Positions 1 through 6,864 of a stretch of DNA of 64,000 bases are shown here, piece by piece (within the stretch, counting starts at the first letter, position 1; the number at the start of each line of letters is the position of its first letter). This DNA is from JAIEOG01 sp964519985. Its GTDB lineage: Bacteria; Bdellovibrionota; FAC87; UBA2466. Under the pieces are notes generated by a model. The model worked only from the letters and a program-made list of their open reading frames with translations. It did no database searches and had not been told where the DNA came from. A program made the position numbers and the translations under genes. The DNA is taken from the NCBI GenBank assembly GCA_964519985.1, contig CAZFMF010000004.1:62001-126000 (forward strand). Direction: 5' to 3'.

Positions 1-77
1 TACGATTTGGGCACGGCCATCGCCGTCACCCCTAACGTGGACAAGAGAACTAACACTGCGATTTGAGCTCTGCTCAT
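1..77 (-). CDS. N-terminus of an exported protein (truncated by window edge)
   Basis: Only the first 25 codons lie in the window, reading leftwards from ATG at 77. They encode MSRAQIAVLVLLSTLGVTAM followed by AVPKS, a typical short n-region plus hydrophobic core of a Sec signal peptide, with possible cleavage after AMA. A strong Shine-Dalgarno (AGGGAGGT, bases 82-90 on the minus strand) lies 5 bases upstream, which makes this start convincing despite the short length. The mature protein is outside the window, so no function can be given. Confidence 0.6.
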   Translation of the reverse strand, partial: MSRAQIAVLVLLSTLGVTAMAVPKS

Positions 78-149
78 TGGATACCTCCCTTTCACTGATC
101 CCGCGCAATTGCGGGCGAAAAAGGCTCACGCAAAGTAGGATTGGCTCAA

Positions 150-713
150 CTAAGTTCTTTGGTGGAGGCCAATCGATTCCACTCCGGCGCCGGAGTGGCG
201 TAAATCCAGCCGTCGTTTCATTGAGTCCTCCCATTGGCGGACCGCTTCGGGGAAGGTGGGGGAGGCTTGGCGTATGCCGAGACGGTGAAGCATTTCGACC
301 GGGGAGACGACCCCCTCGCGGCCGCGGACACAGCCCTTGGCGATGACGGAGACGAGGGTCTTTCCGTCGCGCTCGAAGAGGTGTTCGGAGTAGAACCACT
401 TGTCGTTCCAGCAAAGCAGACGCGTGGTTAAGTCGACTTTTTGAAAACGAAGCAGCGGCCGTTTGTACTGAGCGGTTTGGGCCGCCATCAACGGGAGCCA
501 CTTTTCTTTGAAGGCAAGTCGCAAGAGGCCCATCCGTCGCAACCAGCTGATCCGCGCCACTTCGGCGTAGTCGAGGTAACGCGAATTGACCGTTACGCCG
601 TAGAGTGTGTCCCCCGGCCAGCACCGGAATGTTTCCTGTAAAGGCGCGAGCGGGGAGATCGGGGGGCGAAACCGATCGGCGACCTGATTCTTTGCCATGC
701 GCAGCCAAAACAT
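150..713 (-). CDS. THEM6/4HBT-like acyl-CoA thioesterase family protein
   Basis: A 187-residue soluble protein resembling the THEM6/'thioesterase-like' branch of the hot-dog fold. The N-terminal motif YLDYAEVAR (residues 46-54) matches the conserved start of this fold, where an acidic residue near the first helix is usually catalytic. The central part (residues 80-130) alternates in the way expected of hot-dog beta strands. The reading frame is open further upstream to 866, but that part overlaps the divergent sigma-factor gene and looks non-coding, so ATG at 713 was chosen; no strong ribosome site supports it. Family members hydrolyse acyl thioesters, but the substrate here is unknown. It is not obviously in an operon. 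Confidence 0.6.
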   Translation of the reverse strand: MFWLRMAKNQVADRFRPPISPLAPLQETFRCWPGDTLYGVTVNSRYLDYAEVARISWLRRMGLLRLAFKEKWLPLMAAQTAQYKRPLLRFQKVDLTTRLLCWNDKWFYSEHLFERDGKTLVSVIAKGCVRGREGVVSPVEMLHRLGIRQASPTFPEAVRQWEDSMKRRLDLRHSGAGVESIGLHQRT

Positions 714-807
714 GGCGCCGTTATGCGATCGGGAGAGGCACGATTCAAGTCTTTCCCCGGGGACTTGAAAAACCCTCTGAAAATGCGATGTTGGCGCCGA
801 GGGTGAC

Positions 808-1380
808 GTGACCGAGAACGTGAAGAACATTACCCAGCTCCTGGTGCACTCTAGCCAAGGCGACAAGGCGGCGATGGAAGCTTTGATTCCGCTGGTTTAT
901 GCCGAGCTGCGCGGCTTAGCGCGTGGGTACCTAAGCCGTGAGCGCGCCTCCCACACCCTCCAACCGACCGCGTTGGTGCACGAAGCCTACTTCCGGTTGA
1001 TCGATCAAAACGTCGCGAAGTGGGAAAATCGCTCGCACTTTTACGGAGTGGCGGCTCAACTCATGCGCCGGATTCTGGTCGATCACGCCCGCAAACACCG
1101 CGCGGAAAAGCGCGGCGGCAAAGAGGTGCGGGTGGAGTTCGACGAAGCGCTTCAAGCCGTCAATCCCGATGGGTCCCCCGATTGGTTGGCGCTGGACGAG
1201 GCGCTCAAAGAGTTGGCGAAGCTTTCGCCCCGCCAAAGTCAGATCGTCGAACTGCGTTACTTCGGCGGGTGGGGAATCGAAGAGACGGCGGAAGCGTTGA
1301 AGCTCTCGCCGGCCACGGTGAAGCGAGAATGGACGCTCGCGCGCGCTTTTCTGCTCAAAACCTTGCGTGAAGGTTTGTAA
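808..1380 (+). CDS. ECF sigma factor (kinase-associated type, TIGR02999/ECF43-like)
   Basis: A 190-residue sigma-70 family factor with regions 2 and 4 only. Region 2 spans roughly residues 12-95 and includes YAELRGLARGYL and THR-containing HTLQPTALVHEAYF (residues 49-62). Region 4 includes the helix-turn-helix GIEETAEALKLSPATVKREW near residues 153-172. The segment that carries an acidic DAED-type motif in ordinary ECF factors reads LQPTALVHEA here. This is typical of the subgroup encoded beside Ser/Thr kinases, in which threonine phosphorylation is known to be needed for RNA polymerase binding. T50 and T54 are the obvious candidates. It starts with GTG after a GAGGG-type ribosome site. The kinase gene follows three bases after its stop codon, so the two are almost certainly co-expressed and functionally linked. 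Confidence 0.88.
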   Translation: MTENVKNITQLLVHSSQGDKAAMEALIPLVYAELRGLARGYLSRERASHTLQPTALVHEAYFRLIDQNVAKWENRSHFYGVAAQLMRRILVDHARKHRAEKRGGKEVRVEFDEALQAVNPDGSPDWLALDEALKELAKLSPRQSQIVELRYFGGWGIEETAEALKLSPATVKREWTLARAFLLKTLREGL

Positions 1381-1383
1381 TCT

Positions 1384-3270
1384 TTGGAAACTCTCGACTC
1401 GCAAACTTGGCAGCGCATCGGGGAGGCTTTCGATCGCGTGCTCGATCTCGAAGGGGACGCCCGGGAAGCGGTTTTGAATGAGCTAGAGCCGGCGTTGCGC
1501 CTACAGGTGTTAAGCCTGCTCGATGCCCACCGTGAGGCGGGTGATTTTTTGGAGCCGCCGATCGGTCGGCCATTGCCGAAACCAAACGGGCCCAAACCGT
1601 ACGCGCCGGGGGAACGGCTCGGAGACTTTGTGATCCTAAAGTGCATTGGCGAAGGGGCGCTCGCGCGTGTCTACCTCGCCCAGCAACTCAGTCTGGGTCG
1701 TTTAGTGGCGCTAAAGGTTTCGCTCAACGATGGCCGAGAAGGCCAGGTTTTGGCGCCTTTGGAGCACGATCATATCGTCCGCGTTTTTTCCGAGACGATC
1801 TTGGACGAGCAAAATGAGCGGCACCTTTGTCTGCAGTTCGTACTGGGCACGACCTTGGAGCGGATCTTGGATCAACGCCGTTCGCTCACCGGTCGCGAAC
1901 TCCTGGACAGCATTGCGGCCTTGAGCACCGAGGAGAACTACTGGGATCCCAAAGCGCAGCGCGACCGGGAAACATTGTCGGGTCTTTCGGGCGTCGAAAC
2001 GGTGCTTTGGTACGGCGTGCGCCTCGCCGAGGCCTTGGCTTACGCGCACCGGCGTGGCGTGCTTCACCTCGATATCAAGCCCGCCAATATCCTTTTGAAT
2101 TCTTACGGGCGTCCGCTGCTCACCGACTTCAATGTCTCGTTGCAGGTCGAGCGGGGACGTACGCAGAAGATTCTGGGCGGCACCTATAAGTACATGGCCC
2201 CTGAGCAAGAGGCTTGGTTTCAATCGGTTGAAGGCCCCAAAATCGACGAGCGCGCCGATATCTATTCCCTCGGGGTGGTGTTGCAAGAAATGTTGCGCAA
2301 GGTCGGATCCGATTCGGATCCTTCCACCCAACGATCGCTCGAACGCATTCTGGCGAAATGCACGCATTCGGATCCCGAGCGGCGCTACTCCAGTGCGGGC
2401 GACCTCGCGGCGGCCTTGTTGGGGTGTTTGGAATTTCAGCGCATCCAACACGAGTTGCCTTCTCCCGGGCCCTTCGTGCGCTGGGCGATGGCCTACCCCG
2501 TCACCGTGGTCACCCTGGGTATCCTGATCCCACAGCTATTGGGGACGGCGATCAATATTGGCTATAACTTTATCCGGATTGTGAGCCGGTTGAGCGTCGC
2601 CCAACAGGGTTTCTTTGCCCGCCTTTGCACGGGGTACAATCCCGTCATTTACCTAGTGATCGCGACTTTGCTTTTTCGCATCATTCACCGGGCCATCCGG
2701 CGTTCAGAGCAGGTGGTGGCGGTCGGCGGTTCCGAAGCCGAATCCGCTCAGTTGCGGCGCACCTTCTTGCGCTTCCCGATACCTTTGATCGCCTGGGTCA
2801 GCGGCGCTTGGTTGCTGGCGGGACTGATTTTTCCGTGGGCCCTGGATCGGTTCGAAGGGCCATTGGGGCCGCAACTCTACGCGCACTTTTTTGTCTCGCA
2901 CTTTTTGTCCTGCATTGTCGCGGTCGCGTACTCCTACCTATCCACTCAGTTTCTGATGTTGCGGGTTTTTTATCCTCCGCTGCTCTCCGGCGAAAGTGCG
3001 CCTTGCAAGACCGCGCGCGTGGAGATTGCCCGGGACGGTGTCACGCTCCAGTTTTTCCATTTTTCGGCGGCATTGATTCCGGTGGCGGCGGCCGGTGTTC
3101 TGGTTTGGGTGGGTCCCGAAAGTCTGAGCGGCGAAACGTACGCCGTCTATAAAGGCCTAGTGGGCATGCTGCTCGTGCTGGGAATGGCGGGCTTGGTTTT
3201 GGCGGTGAAAGCCACATCCGTTTTGAACCAAACCGTGCGCGCGCTGACTGGCCTTCGCGAAGGGGCATAA
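1384..3270 (+). CDS. Membrane-bound Hanks-type Ser/Thr protein kinase
   Basis: A 628-residue protein starting with TTG three bases after the sigma-factor stop. Residues 1-75 form a helical leader as found in sigma-linked kinases. The kinase domain (about 80-350) shows the glycine loop GEGALARV (89-96), the ATP-binding lysine K111, catalytic-loop HLDIKPANILL (D230, N235), APE (272-274) and the helix-F aspartate D292. The metal-binding DFG motif reads DFN (248-250), an unusual substitution that may reduce activity, although the aspartate itself is kept. Residues 365-625 contain about six hydrophobic segments, so the kinase domain is probably cytoplasmic and tethered to the inner membrane. The likely substrate is the adjacent ECF sigma factor; this is inferred from gene pairing. 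Confidence 0.85.
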   Translation: METLDSQTWQRIGEAFDRVLDLEGDAREAVLNELEPALRLQVLSLLDAHREAGDFLEPPIGRPLPKPNGPKPYAPGERLGDFVILKCIGEGALARVYLAQQLSLGRLVALKVSLNDGREGQVLAPLEHDHIVRVFSETILDEQNERHLCLQFVLGTTLERILDQRRSLTGRELLDSIAALSTEENYWDPKAQRDRETLSGLSGVETVLWYGVRLAEALAYAHRRGVLHLDIKPANILLNSYGRPLLTDFNVSLQVERGRTQKILGGTYKYMAPEQEAWFQSVEGPKIDERADIYSLGVVLQEMLRKVGSDSDPSTQRSLERILAKCTHSDPERRYSSAGDLAAALLGCLEFQRIQHELPSPGPFVRWAMAYPVTVVTLGILIPQLLGTAINIGYNFIRIVSRLSVAQQGFFARLCTGYNPVIYLVIATLLFRIIHRAIRRSEQVVAVGGSEAESAQLRRTFLRFPIPLIAWVSGAWLLAGLIFPWALDRFEGPLGPQLYAHFFVSHFLSCIVAVAYSYLSTQFLMLRVFYPPLLSGESAPCKTARVEIARDGVTLQFFHFSAALIPVAAAGVLVWVGPESLSGETYAVYKGLVGMLLVLGMAGLVLAVKATSVLNQTVRALTGLREGA

Positions 3271-3271
3271 G

Positions 3272-3715
3272 GTGTTGTACCGAGCGCCCGTACGGGAAGT
3301 AAAACTCGGGCGGGTCTCGCGCCGTTACGGTCGGGTGGTGGTCGTAATGCGCCACTATCCCCGCTTCCTACCGAAAGAAAACGTGGACGAATACTGCCGG
3401 AGCTTGGCGCCGGAACTCGCGCTCTTCACGGAGTTCAAAGCGCGTGAGCGGGCTTTGGGAGATCACGATCGGGCCTTTGCGGAAGTGAATTATCCCGCAC
3501 GTTTTGATCTGGTGCCCGCCGGTTGGGTCGACTTGGAACGTTTGGCGCACGAATCCCGCCAGCGCTCTGTCTACCTCATCTGCCAATGCGAGCTGGATCA
3601 GCGGTGCCATGCCGACCTCTTACTCTTGGCCGCACGCCGCCGGTTCGGAGCCGAGACACCGGCTTTGCGTTTTGAGTACCCCGAGTTCGAGGCCCGCTTG
3701 GCTTTAGAAACCTAA
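3272..3715 (+). CDS. DUF488-family protein
   Basis: A 147-residue soluble protein starting with GTG almost directly after the kinase stop codon, so it probably shares its transcript. The C-terminal half contains CQCELDQRCHADLLL (C104, C106, C112, H113), the cysteine/histidine signature of the DUF488 family, which ends in a CxC...CHR-like box. An RHY-containing N-terminal strand (VVVVMRHYPRFL) is also typical. The biochemical role of DUF488 is not established; the conserved cysteines suggest metal or redox chemistry. Whether it takes part in sigma/kinase signalling cannot be told from sequence. Confidence 0.65.
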   Translation: MLYRAPVREVKLGRVSRRYGRVVVVMRHYPRFLPKENVDEYCRSLAPELALFTEFKARERALGDHDRAFAEVNYPARFDLVPAGWVDLERLAHESRQRSVYLICQCELDQRCHADLLLLAARRRFGAETPALRFEYPEFEARLALET

Positions 3716-4572
3716 ATCGCTTTGTCATTAAACGTCACGGTGGGGGTTCCGCAGTCGGTCTTATAGGTGTATTTCAACACGTTGCCGTCTCCGTCGGTGA
3801 GTGTGACCGTGCCGGCATTGAAAAAACTCGTGCACGAAGCTTTCTTGTATTTCAGGCCGTCACTGGCCACCGCTAACACGAAGTCGGTAGCCGATACCGA
3901 GGGGAAGCTGCCGCTCACTTCCACCTTGTAACCCCAGTATCCGCCCATCGTGACGGATCCCGTCGCCGGATCGGTATCGGGAGTCAGGGTGTGATTCCAA
4001 GTGCTGCCACTGGTCCACGTGGCGGTCGCGCCAATGGAGCTGTCGGTGTTCGCACCGATACTTTGGTAGTTGCTGGTGTAGGCGTACGCCGAGCCATTCA
4101 GCACGAGGTCAAAGAATCCCGAGTAGGTATAGGTTTCGCTCTGACTTCGGCTGCTGGCGTGGCTCCCCTCAATATCGAATTCGTAGCGGTAGCCGGCCGT
4201 GGCACTCGAATCATCTTTGTCCGCTTCGCTCGCGGTGCCGCTTAAGTTGTAGGTAGTGCCCCGTTCGCCCGCGACATTCGAACAACTGAACGTCTTGGTC
4301 AGGCTGGCCGCAATCTTGTCGTTATCGGCGTCGGCGACCGTCTCCGGCGTGGAAGTCGTGCAGCTACCAAATACGTCGGCGCGAGCCCCAATTCCGGTGA
4401 TGCTGGGCATTCCCGCCGGTTGGGTGAATGAGATCACGAGTTCGCCTTGAATCGTACTTTTACGGGCGAGCGCTTCGGTTTCGCTGAGCGTTCCGGACGG
4501 CCCATCATAATAGTTTCCTCGGCTACAACCGATGGCGATGATCGCGGTAAAAACCAAAAGTCCTCGCAACAT
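3712..4572 (-). CDS. Putative secreted lipoprotein, unknown function
   Basis: A 286-residue protein with a lipoprotein signal: MLRGLLVFTAIIAIGC, with the lipid-modified cysteine at residue 16. The mature part is rich in Ser, Thr, Gly and Asp with short beta-type repeats such as YTYSGFFDLVLNGSAYAYTS, suggesting an outer-membrane-tethered beta-rich domain. ATG at 4572 was chosen because GGAGGA precedes it and the lipobox then sits correctly; the frame is open upstream but without signal features. The 3' end overlaps the convergent DUF488 gene by 4 bases. Four conserved-looking cysteines in the mature part could form disulfides. I do not recognise the family. Confidence 0.7.
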   Translation of the reverse strand: MLRGLLVFTAIIAIGCSRGNYYDGPSGTLSETEALARKSTIQGELVISFTQPAGMPSITGIGARADVFGSCTTSTPETVADADNDKIAASLTKTFSCSNVAGERGTTYNLSGTASEADKDDSSATAGYRYEFDIEGSHASSRSQSETYTYSGFFDLVLNGSAYAYTSNYQSIGANTDSSIGATATWTSGSTWNHTLTPDTDPATGSVTMGGYWGYKVEVSGSFPSVSATDFVLAVASDGLKYKKASCTSFFNAGTVTLTDGDGNVLKYTYKTDCGTPTVTFNDKAI

Positions 4573-4677
4573 GAAAGTCCTCCGAATGGGATTGAGGCGG
4601 AAATGATAACGCAGCTGGAAATTCAAGCACGACGGGGTGCGTCTCAAGTTCGTCGGAGTTTTTTCCGATAAGCGGTC

Positions 4678-5280
4678 ATGCGAAAGAAGACTAAGAAAAA
4701 AGGCGGCTTTGATTTCGGCTTCAAAACTCCCTCGCAAAAGGGAGTCGTGATTGGACTCGGCCTGCTCGTGTTAGGGGGTGGATTTGTCGGGTACCGCGGC
4801 ATGCAGAGGTACCAAATCCAAGCAGAAGTCGGGCGCCTCTCGCAGCTTGCCCAACCCATTGCCGGAGTCCAAGTCCAGCGAGTGGGAAAAGCCATCTTCC
4901 TCACCGGCGAAGTCGGGTCCGCGCAAGACTGGGCGAAAACCCGTGCGATTGCCGAGACGGTCAAGACCAGTGGCACCGACATCGCGGTCGGTAATCTGGT
5001 GAAGATGACGGATGCCGCTAAACAAGCGGTGGTCGCGCAGATAAAAAAAGAAGTCCGCAATCGTCGGGTGCGGGTGCGTTGCGTCGGGGATCGTTTTGTT
5101 CTGGAGGGAAATCCCCGCAACGACTTTGAAGCCGATCGCGCGGTCGAGATTGCAAAGGGCGTTTTATTCTTAGATACAAAGTCGCCCACGCGTTCTACCG
5201 CGGGCGCCGGTGATAACAGCATCGGCCGCGTGGATGCTTTCAGTCCCATCATTCTCGATATGATGAAGCTACCGGAATAG
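4678..5280 (+). CDS. Membrane-anchored tandem BON-type domain protein resembling secretin periplasmic domains
   Basis: A 200-residue protein: basic N-terminus, one transmembrane helix (about 22-40, GVVIGLGLLVLGGGFVGY), then two small alpha/beta domains. It aligns by eye with the N-terminal part of the Tad secretin encoded at 47570-49204. FVLEGNPRNDFEADRAVEIA here corresponds to LFLEGTAESDYEADRAIEIA there, and IFLTGEVGSAQDW corresponds to IILDGEILLPKDM. It therefore looks like the secretin's double BON/N-domain on its own membrane anchor, without the channel-forming C domain. It could dock to the secretin or be a diverged paralogue. ATG at 4678 opens the basic leader. It lies divergently from the lipoprotein gene with 105 bases between them. 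Confidence 0.65.
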   Translation: MRKKTKKKGGFDFGFKTPSQKGVVIGLGLLVLGGGFVGYRGMQRYQIQAEVGRLSQLAQPIAGVQVQRVGKAIFLTGEVGSAQDWAKTRAIAETVKTSGTDIAVGNLVKMTDAAKQAVVAQIKKEVRNRRVRVRCVGDRFVLEGNPRNDFEADRAVEIAKGVLFLDTKSPTRSTAGAGDNSIGRVDAFSPIILDMMKLPE

Positions 5281-5423
5281 ATTTCCTGCCTCCATCGCAA
5301 TCGAGCTCTTCCATTCGCCGGTAATTTGAAAAAAAAGTCAATTTGTGGCGAGCTCGGCCGCTGTCTAAGGTTGTTCCCCAAGCAAAAACTCGATAAATGT
5401 ATTGGATTCGGGGATTCGAATCC

Positions 5424-5861
5424 ATGGCCACTATCGTGATTGTTGACGATAACCCAGCCGATCAAACCTTGATTGCTGAAGCCTTTCGGGAGGCATTCAA
5501 GGCTGAGGGCGGGCGCTCGACCCTTCATTTGTTCACCGACGGTGAGAAAGCGCTGACGTACCTCAATGCGGAAGCGAAGCCGAACGAGCGACCCGGCTTG
5601 GTCGTTTTAGATCTCAATCTTCCGGGCAAACATGGTTTTGAGGTGCTGGCCGACATCAAGCAAAGTCCTCGGCTGAAGAATATTCCGGTCGTTGTTTTCA
5701 CCACCTCCGATTCCCGCGACGATATCGAGCGCGCGTACCAGCGCGATGCCAACTCCTACATCATCAAGCCCATGGGCCTAGACCGACTGTTTGTCGTGGT
5801 GGATCAGATGAAGCGGTACTGGTTTGACACGGTTGAGCGCCCGGAGGCGGCGACCCTCTGA
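5424..5861 (+). CDS. Single-domain response regulator (Rcp1-like receiver)
   Basis: A 145-residue stand-alone receiver domain. The acidic pair is D8/D9 (VIVDDNPAD), the phospho-acceptor is D63 (VLDLNLPGKHG), with T93 in VVFTTSD and K115 in the conserved YIIKP. The extended loop before D63 and the LNLPGKHGFEVL sequence match the Rcp1 group of stand-alone receivers that pair with phytochrome-like or hybrid kinases. ATG at 5424 is used because it gives the normal receiver N-terminus; an in-frame ATG at 5397 would add nine residues unlike the family. It is the first gene of a signalling operon running to 13893 and is a likely phosphorylation partner of the kinases downstream. Confidence 0.85.
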   Translation: MATIVIVDDNPADQTLIAEAFREAFKAEGGRSTLHLFTDGEKALTYLNAEAKPNERPGLVVLDLNLPGKHGFEVLADIKQSPRLKNIPVVVFTTSDSRDDIERAYQRDANSYIIKPMGLDRLFVVVDQMKRYWFDTVERPEAATL

Positions 5862-5867
5862 ACGGCA

Positions 5868-6245
5868 ATGAGCAAACTGAACCCCCAACTCGCGCGGTTC
5901 ATCGAATCAAACATCCACTCCGTGGAACAATTAGAGGTTCTTCTGCTTCTGCTGGGGAATCCGGCGCGGGACTGGAGTGCCGAACAGGTAAGCAGGGAAC
6001 TGCGAACCAGCCCGCAGTCGGCGAGCCAGCGGCTAAGTGATTTGCATCAGCGCGGGCTCGCGCAGGTTTCTCAGAGTGTTTTTTTTTGCTACCGATCCGA
6101 CGGTCACGACTCGGTCGTTCAAGAACTGGCGGAGGCCTACAAGAAAACACGCATCGCGGTGATCGAGCAGATTTTTGCTCGCCCGAAGAGCGACTTGGTG
6201 GCCTTCGCCAATGCATTTGATGTTCGAAGAAGGGAAGAGGAGTGA
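5868..6245 (+). CDS. Winged-helix transcriptional regulator-like protein
   Basis: A 125-residue protein six bases downstream of the response regulator. Residues 15-75 read as a winged helix: VEQLEVLLLLLGNPARDWSA, then EQVSRELRTSPQSASQRLSD as a helix-turn-helix, then LHQRGLAQVSQSVFFCYR as the wing. The C-terminal helix may mediate dimerisation. No effector domain is visible. The gene overlaps the next one (TGATG), so translation is probably coupled. Position within a kinase operon suggests it is a DNA-binding or protein-interaction output, but the direct target is unknown. Confidence 0.6.
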   Translation: MSKLNPQLARFIESNIHSVEQLEVLLLLLGNPARDWSAEQVSRELRTSPQSASQRLSDLHQRGLAQVSQSVFFCYRSDGHDSVVQELAEAYKKTRIAVIEQIFARPKSDLVAFANAFDVRRREEE

Positions 6246-6523
6246 TGGCATCCACGGTCTATCTCTTATGTGGGTTGATGAGCGTTGTCTGTTTTTTGCT
6301 TTTGCTGCGCGGTTATTGGCTGACCCGGACCCCGTTGCTTCTACACAGTAGCATCTGTTTTGCCTGCTTCGCGGTGAACAATGTTTTGCTATATGTGGAT
6401 CTCGTCCTCACCGCGGGTTTCGACCTTTCCTTTTTTGGGGTTGCTATTCCTGTCTGGCGTACCGCGATCAGTCTGGGGGGGGTTTTAGTTTTGCTCTACG
6501 GAATGCTTTGGGAGAGGGCGTAG
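6245..6523 (+). CDS. DUF5985-family small membrane protein
   Basis: A 92-residue protein with three predicted membrane helices. The sequence pattern (VYLLCGL...LLLRGYWLTRTPLLLHSSICF...NNVLLYVDLVL...LLLYGMLWE) matches the DUF5985 family, which is often encoded with hybrid histidine kinases. ATG at 6245 overlaps the previous stop codon as TGATG and follows the ribosome site GGGAAGAGGAG; a GTG three bases earlier is possible. The function of the family is unknown. A role in sensing or in anchoring the downstream kinase, which has no clear membrane segment of its own, is a reasonable guess. Confidence 0.65.
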   Translation: MASTVYLLCGLMSVVCFLLLLRGYWLTRTPLLLHSSICFACFAVNNVLLYVDLVLTAGFDLSFFGVAIPVWRTAISLGGVLVLLYGMLWERA

Positions 6524-6531
6524 GTGAATAG

Positions 6532-6801
6532 ATGACGTTGGCATTTATTTCTGGGGCCCTGATGTTGGGGCTCGGTACGATTGGAATTGTTTTCCTTCGC
6601 TATTGGAAGGAAACTGGCGAAAGACTTTTTGCATACTTTGCGATCGCTTTCTTACTCATGTCGGTGGAGCGAGTTCTGCTGGAGATTACCGACCCGATGA
6701 ATGAAGCACGGAGTTTTGTTTTCCTGTTGCGTCTGGCTGCTTTTGCCTTGATTAGCGCGGGAATCGTCGACAAAAATAGAAAGCGTTCCATACGTTCTTG
6801 A
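6532..6801 (+). CDS. Second DUF5985-family small membrane protein
   Basis: An 89-residue protein with three hydrophobic segments (about 3-20, 32-50 and 62-80). The FLRYWKETGERLFAYFAIAFLLMSVERVLLE section has the charged loop and arginine pattern of DUF5985. It lies nine bases after a related but divergent DUF5985 gene, making a tandem pair that could form a heteromeric membrane complex. The next gene is the poly-HAMP kinase, 63 bases downstream; that gap contains a small inverted repeat (GCGACA cataa TGTCGC, 6829-6845). Confidence 0.65.
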   Translation: MTLAFISGALMLGLGTIGIVFLRYWKETGERLFAYFAIAFLLMSVERVLLEITDPMNEARSFVFLLRLAAFALISAGIVDKNRKRSIRS

Positions 6802-6864
6802 CGAATCACTCAGGTTGCATAGGTACTGGCGACACATAATGTCGCGCTACTAGGAGAGACAGGT

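Noticed and set aside
5408..5424. GGGATTCGAATCC resembling a tRNA T-arm
   Set aside because: The flanking bases do not pair as a 5-bp T-stem and no acceptor or anticodon arm lies upstream; it also overlaps a gene start.
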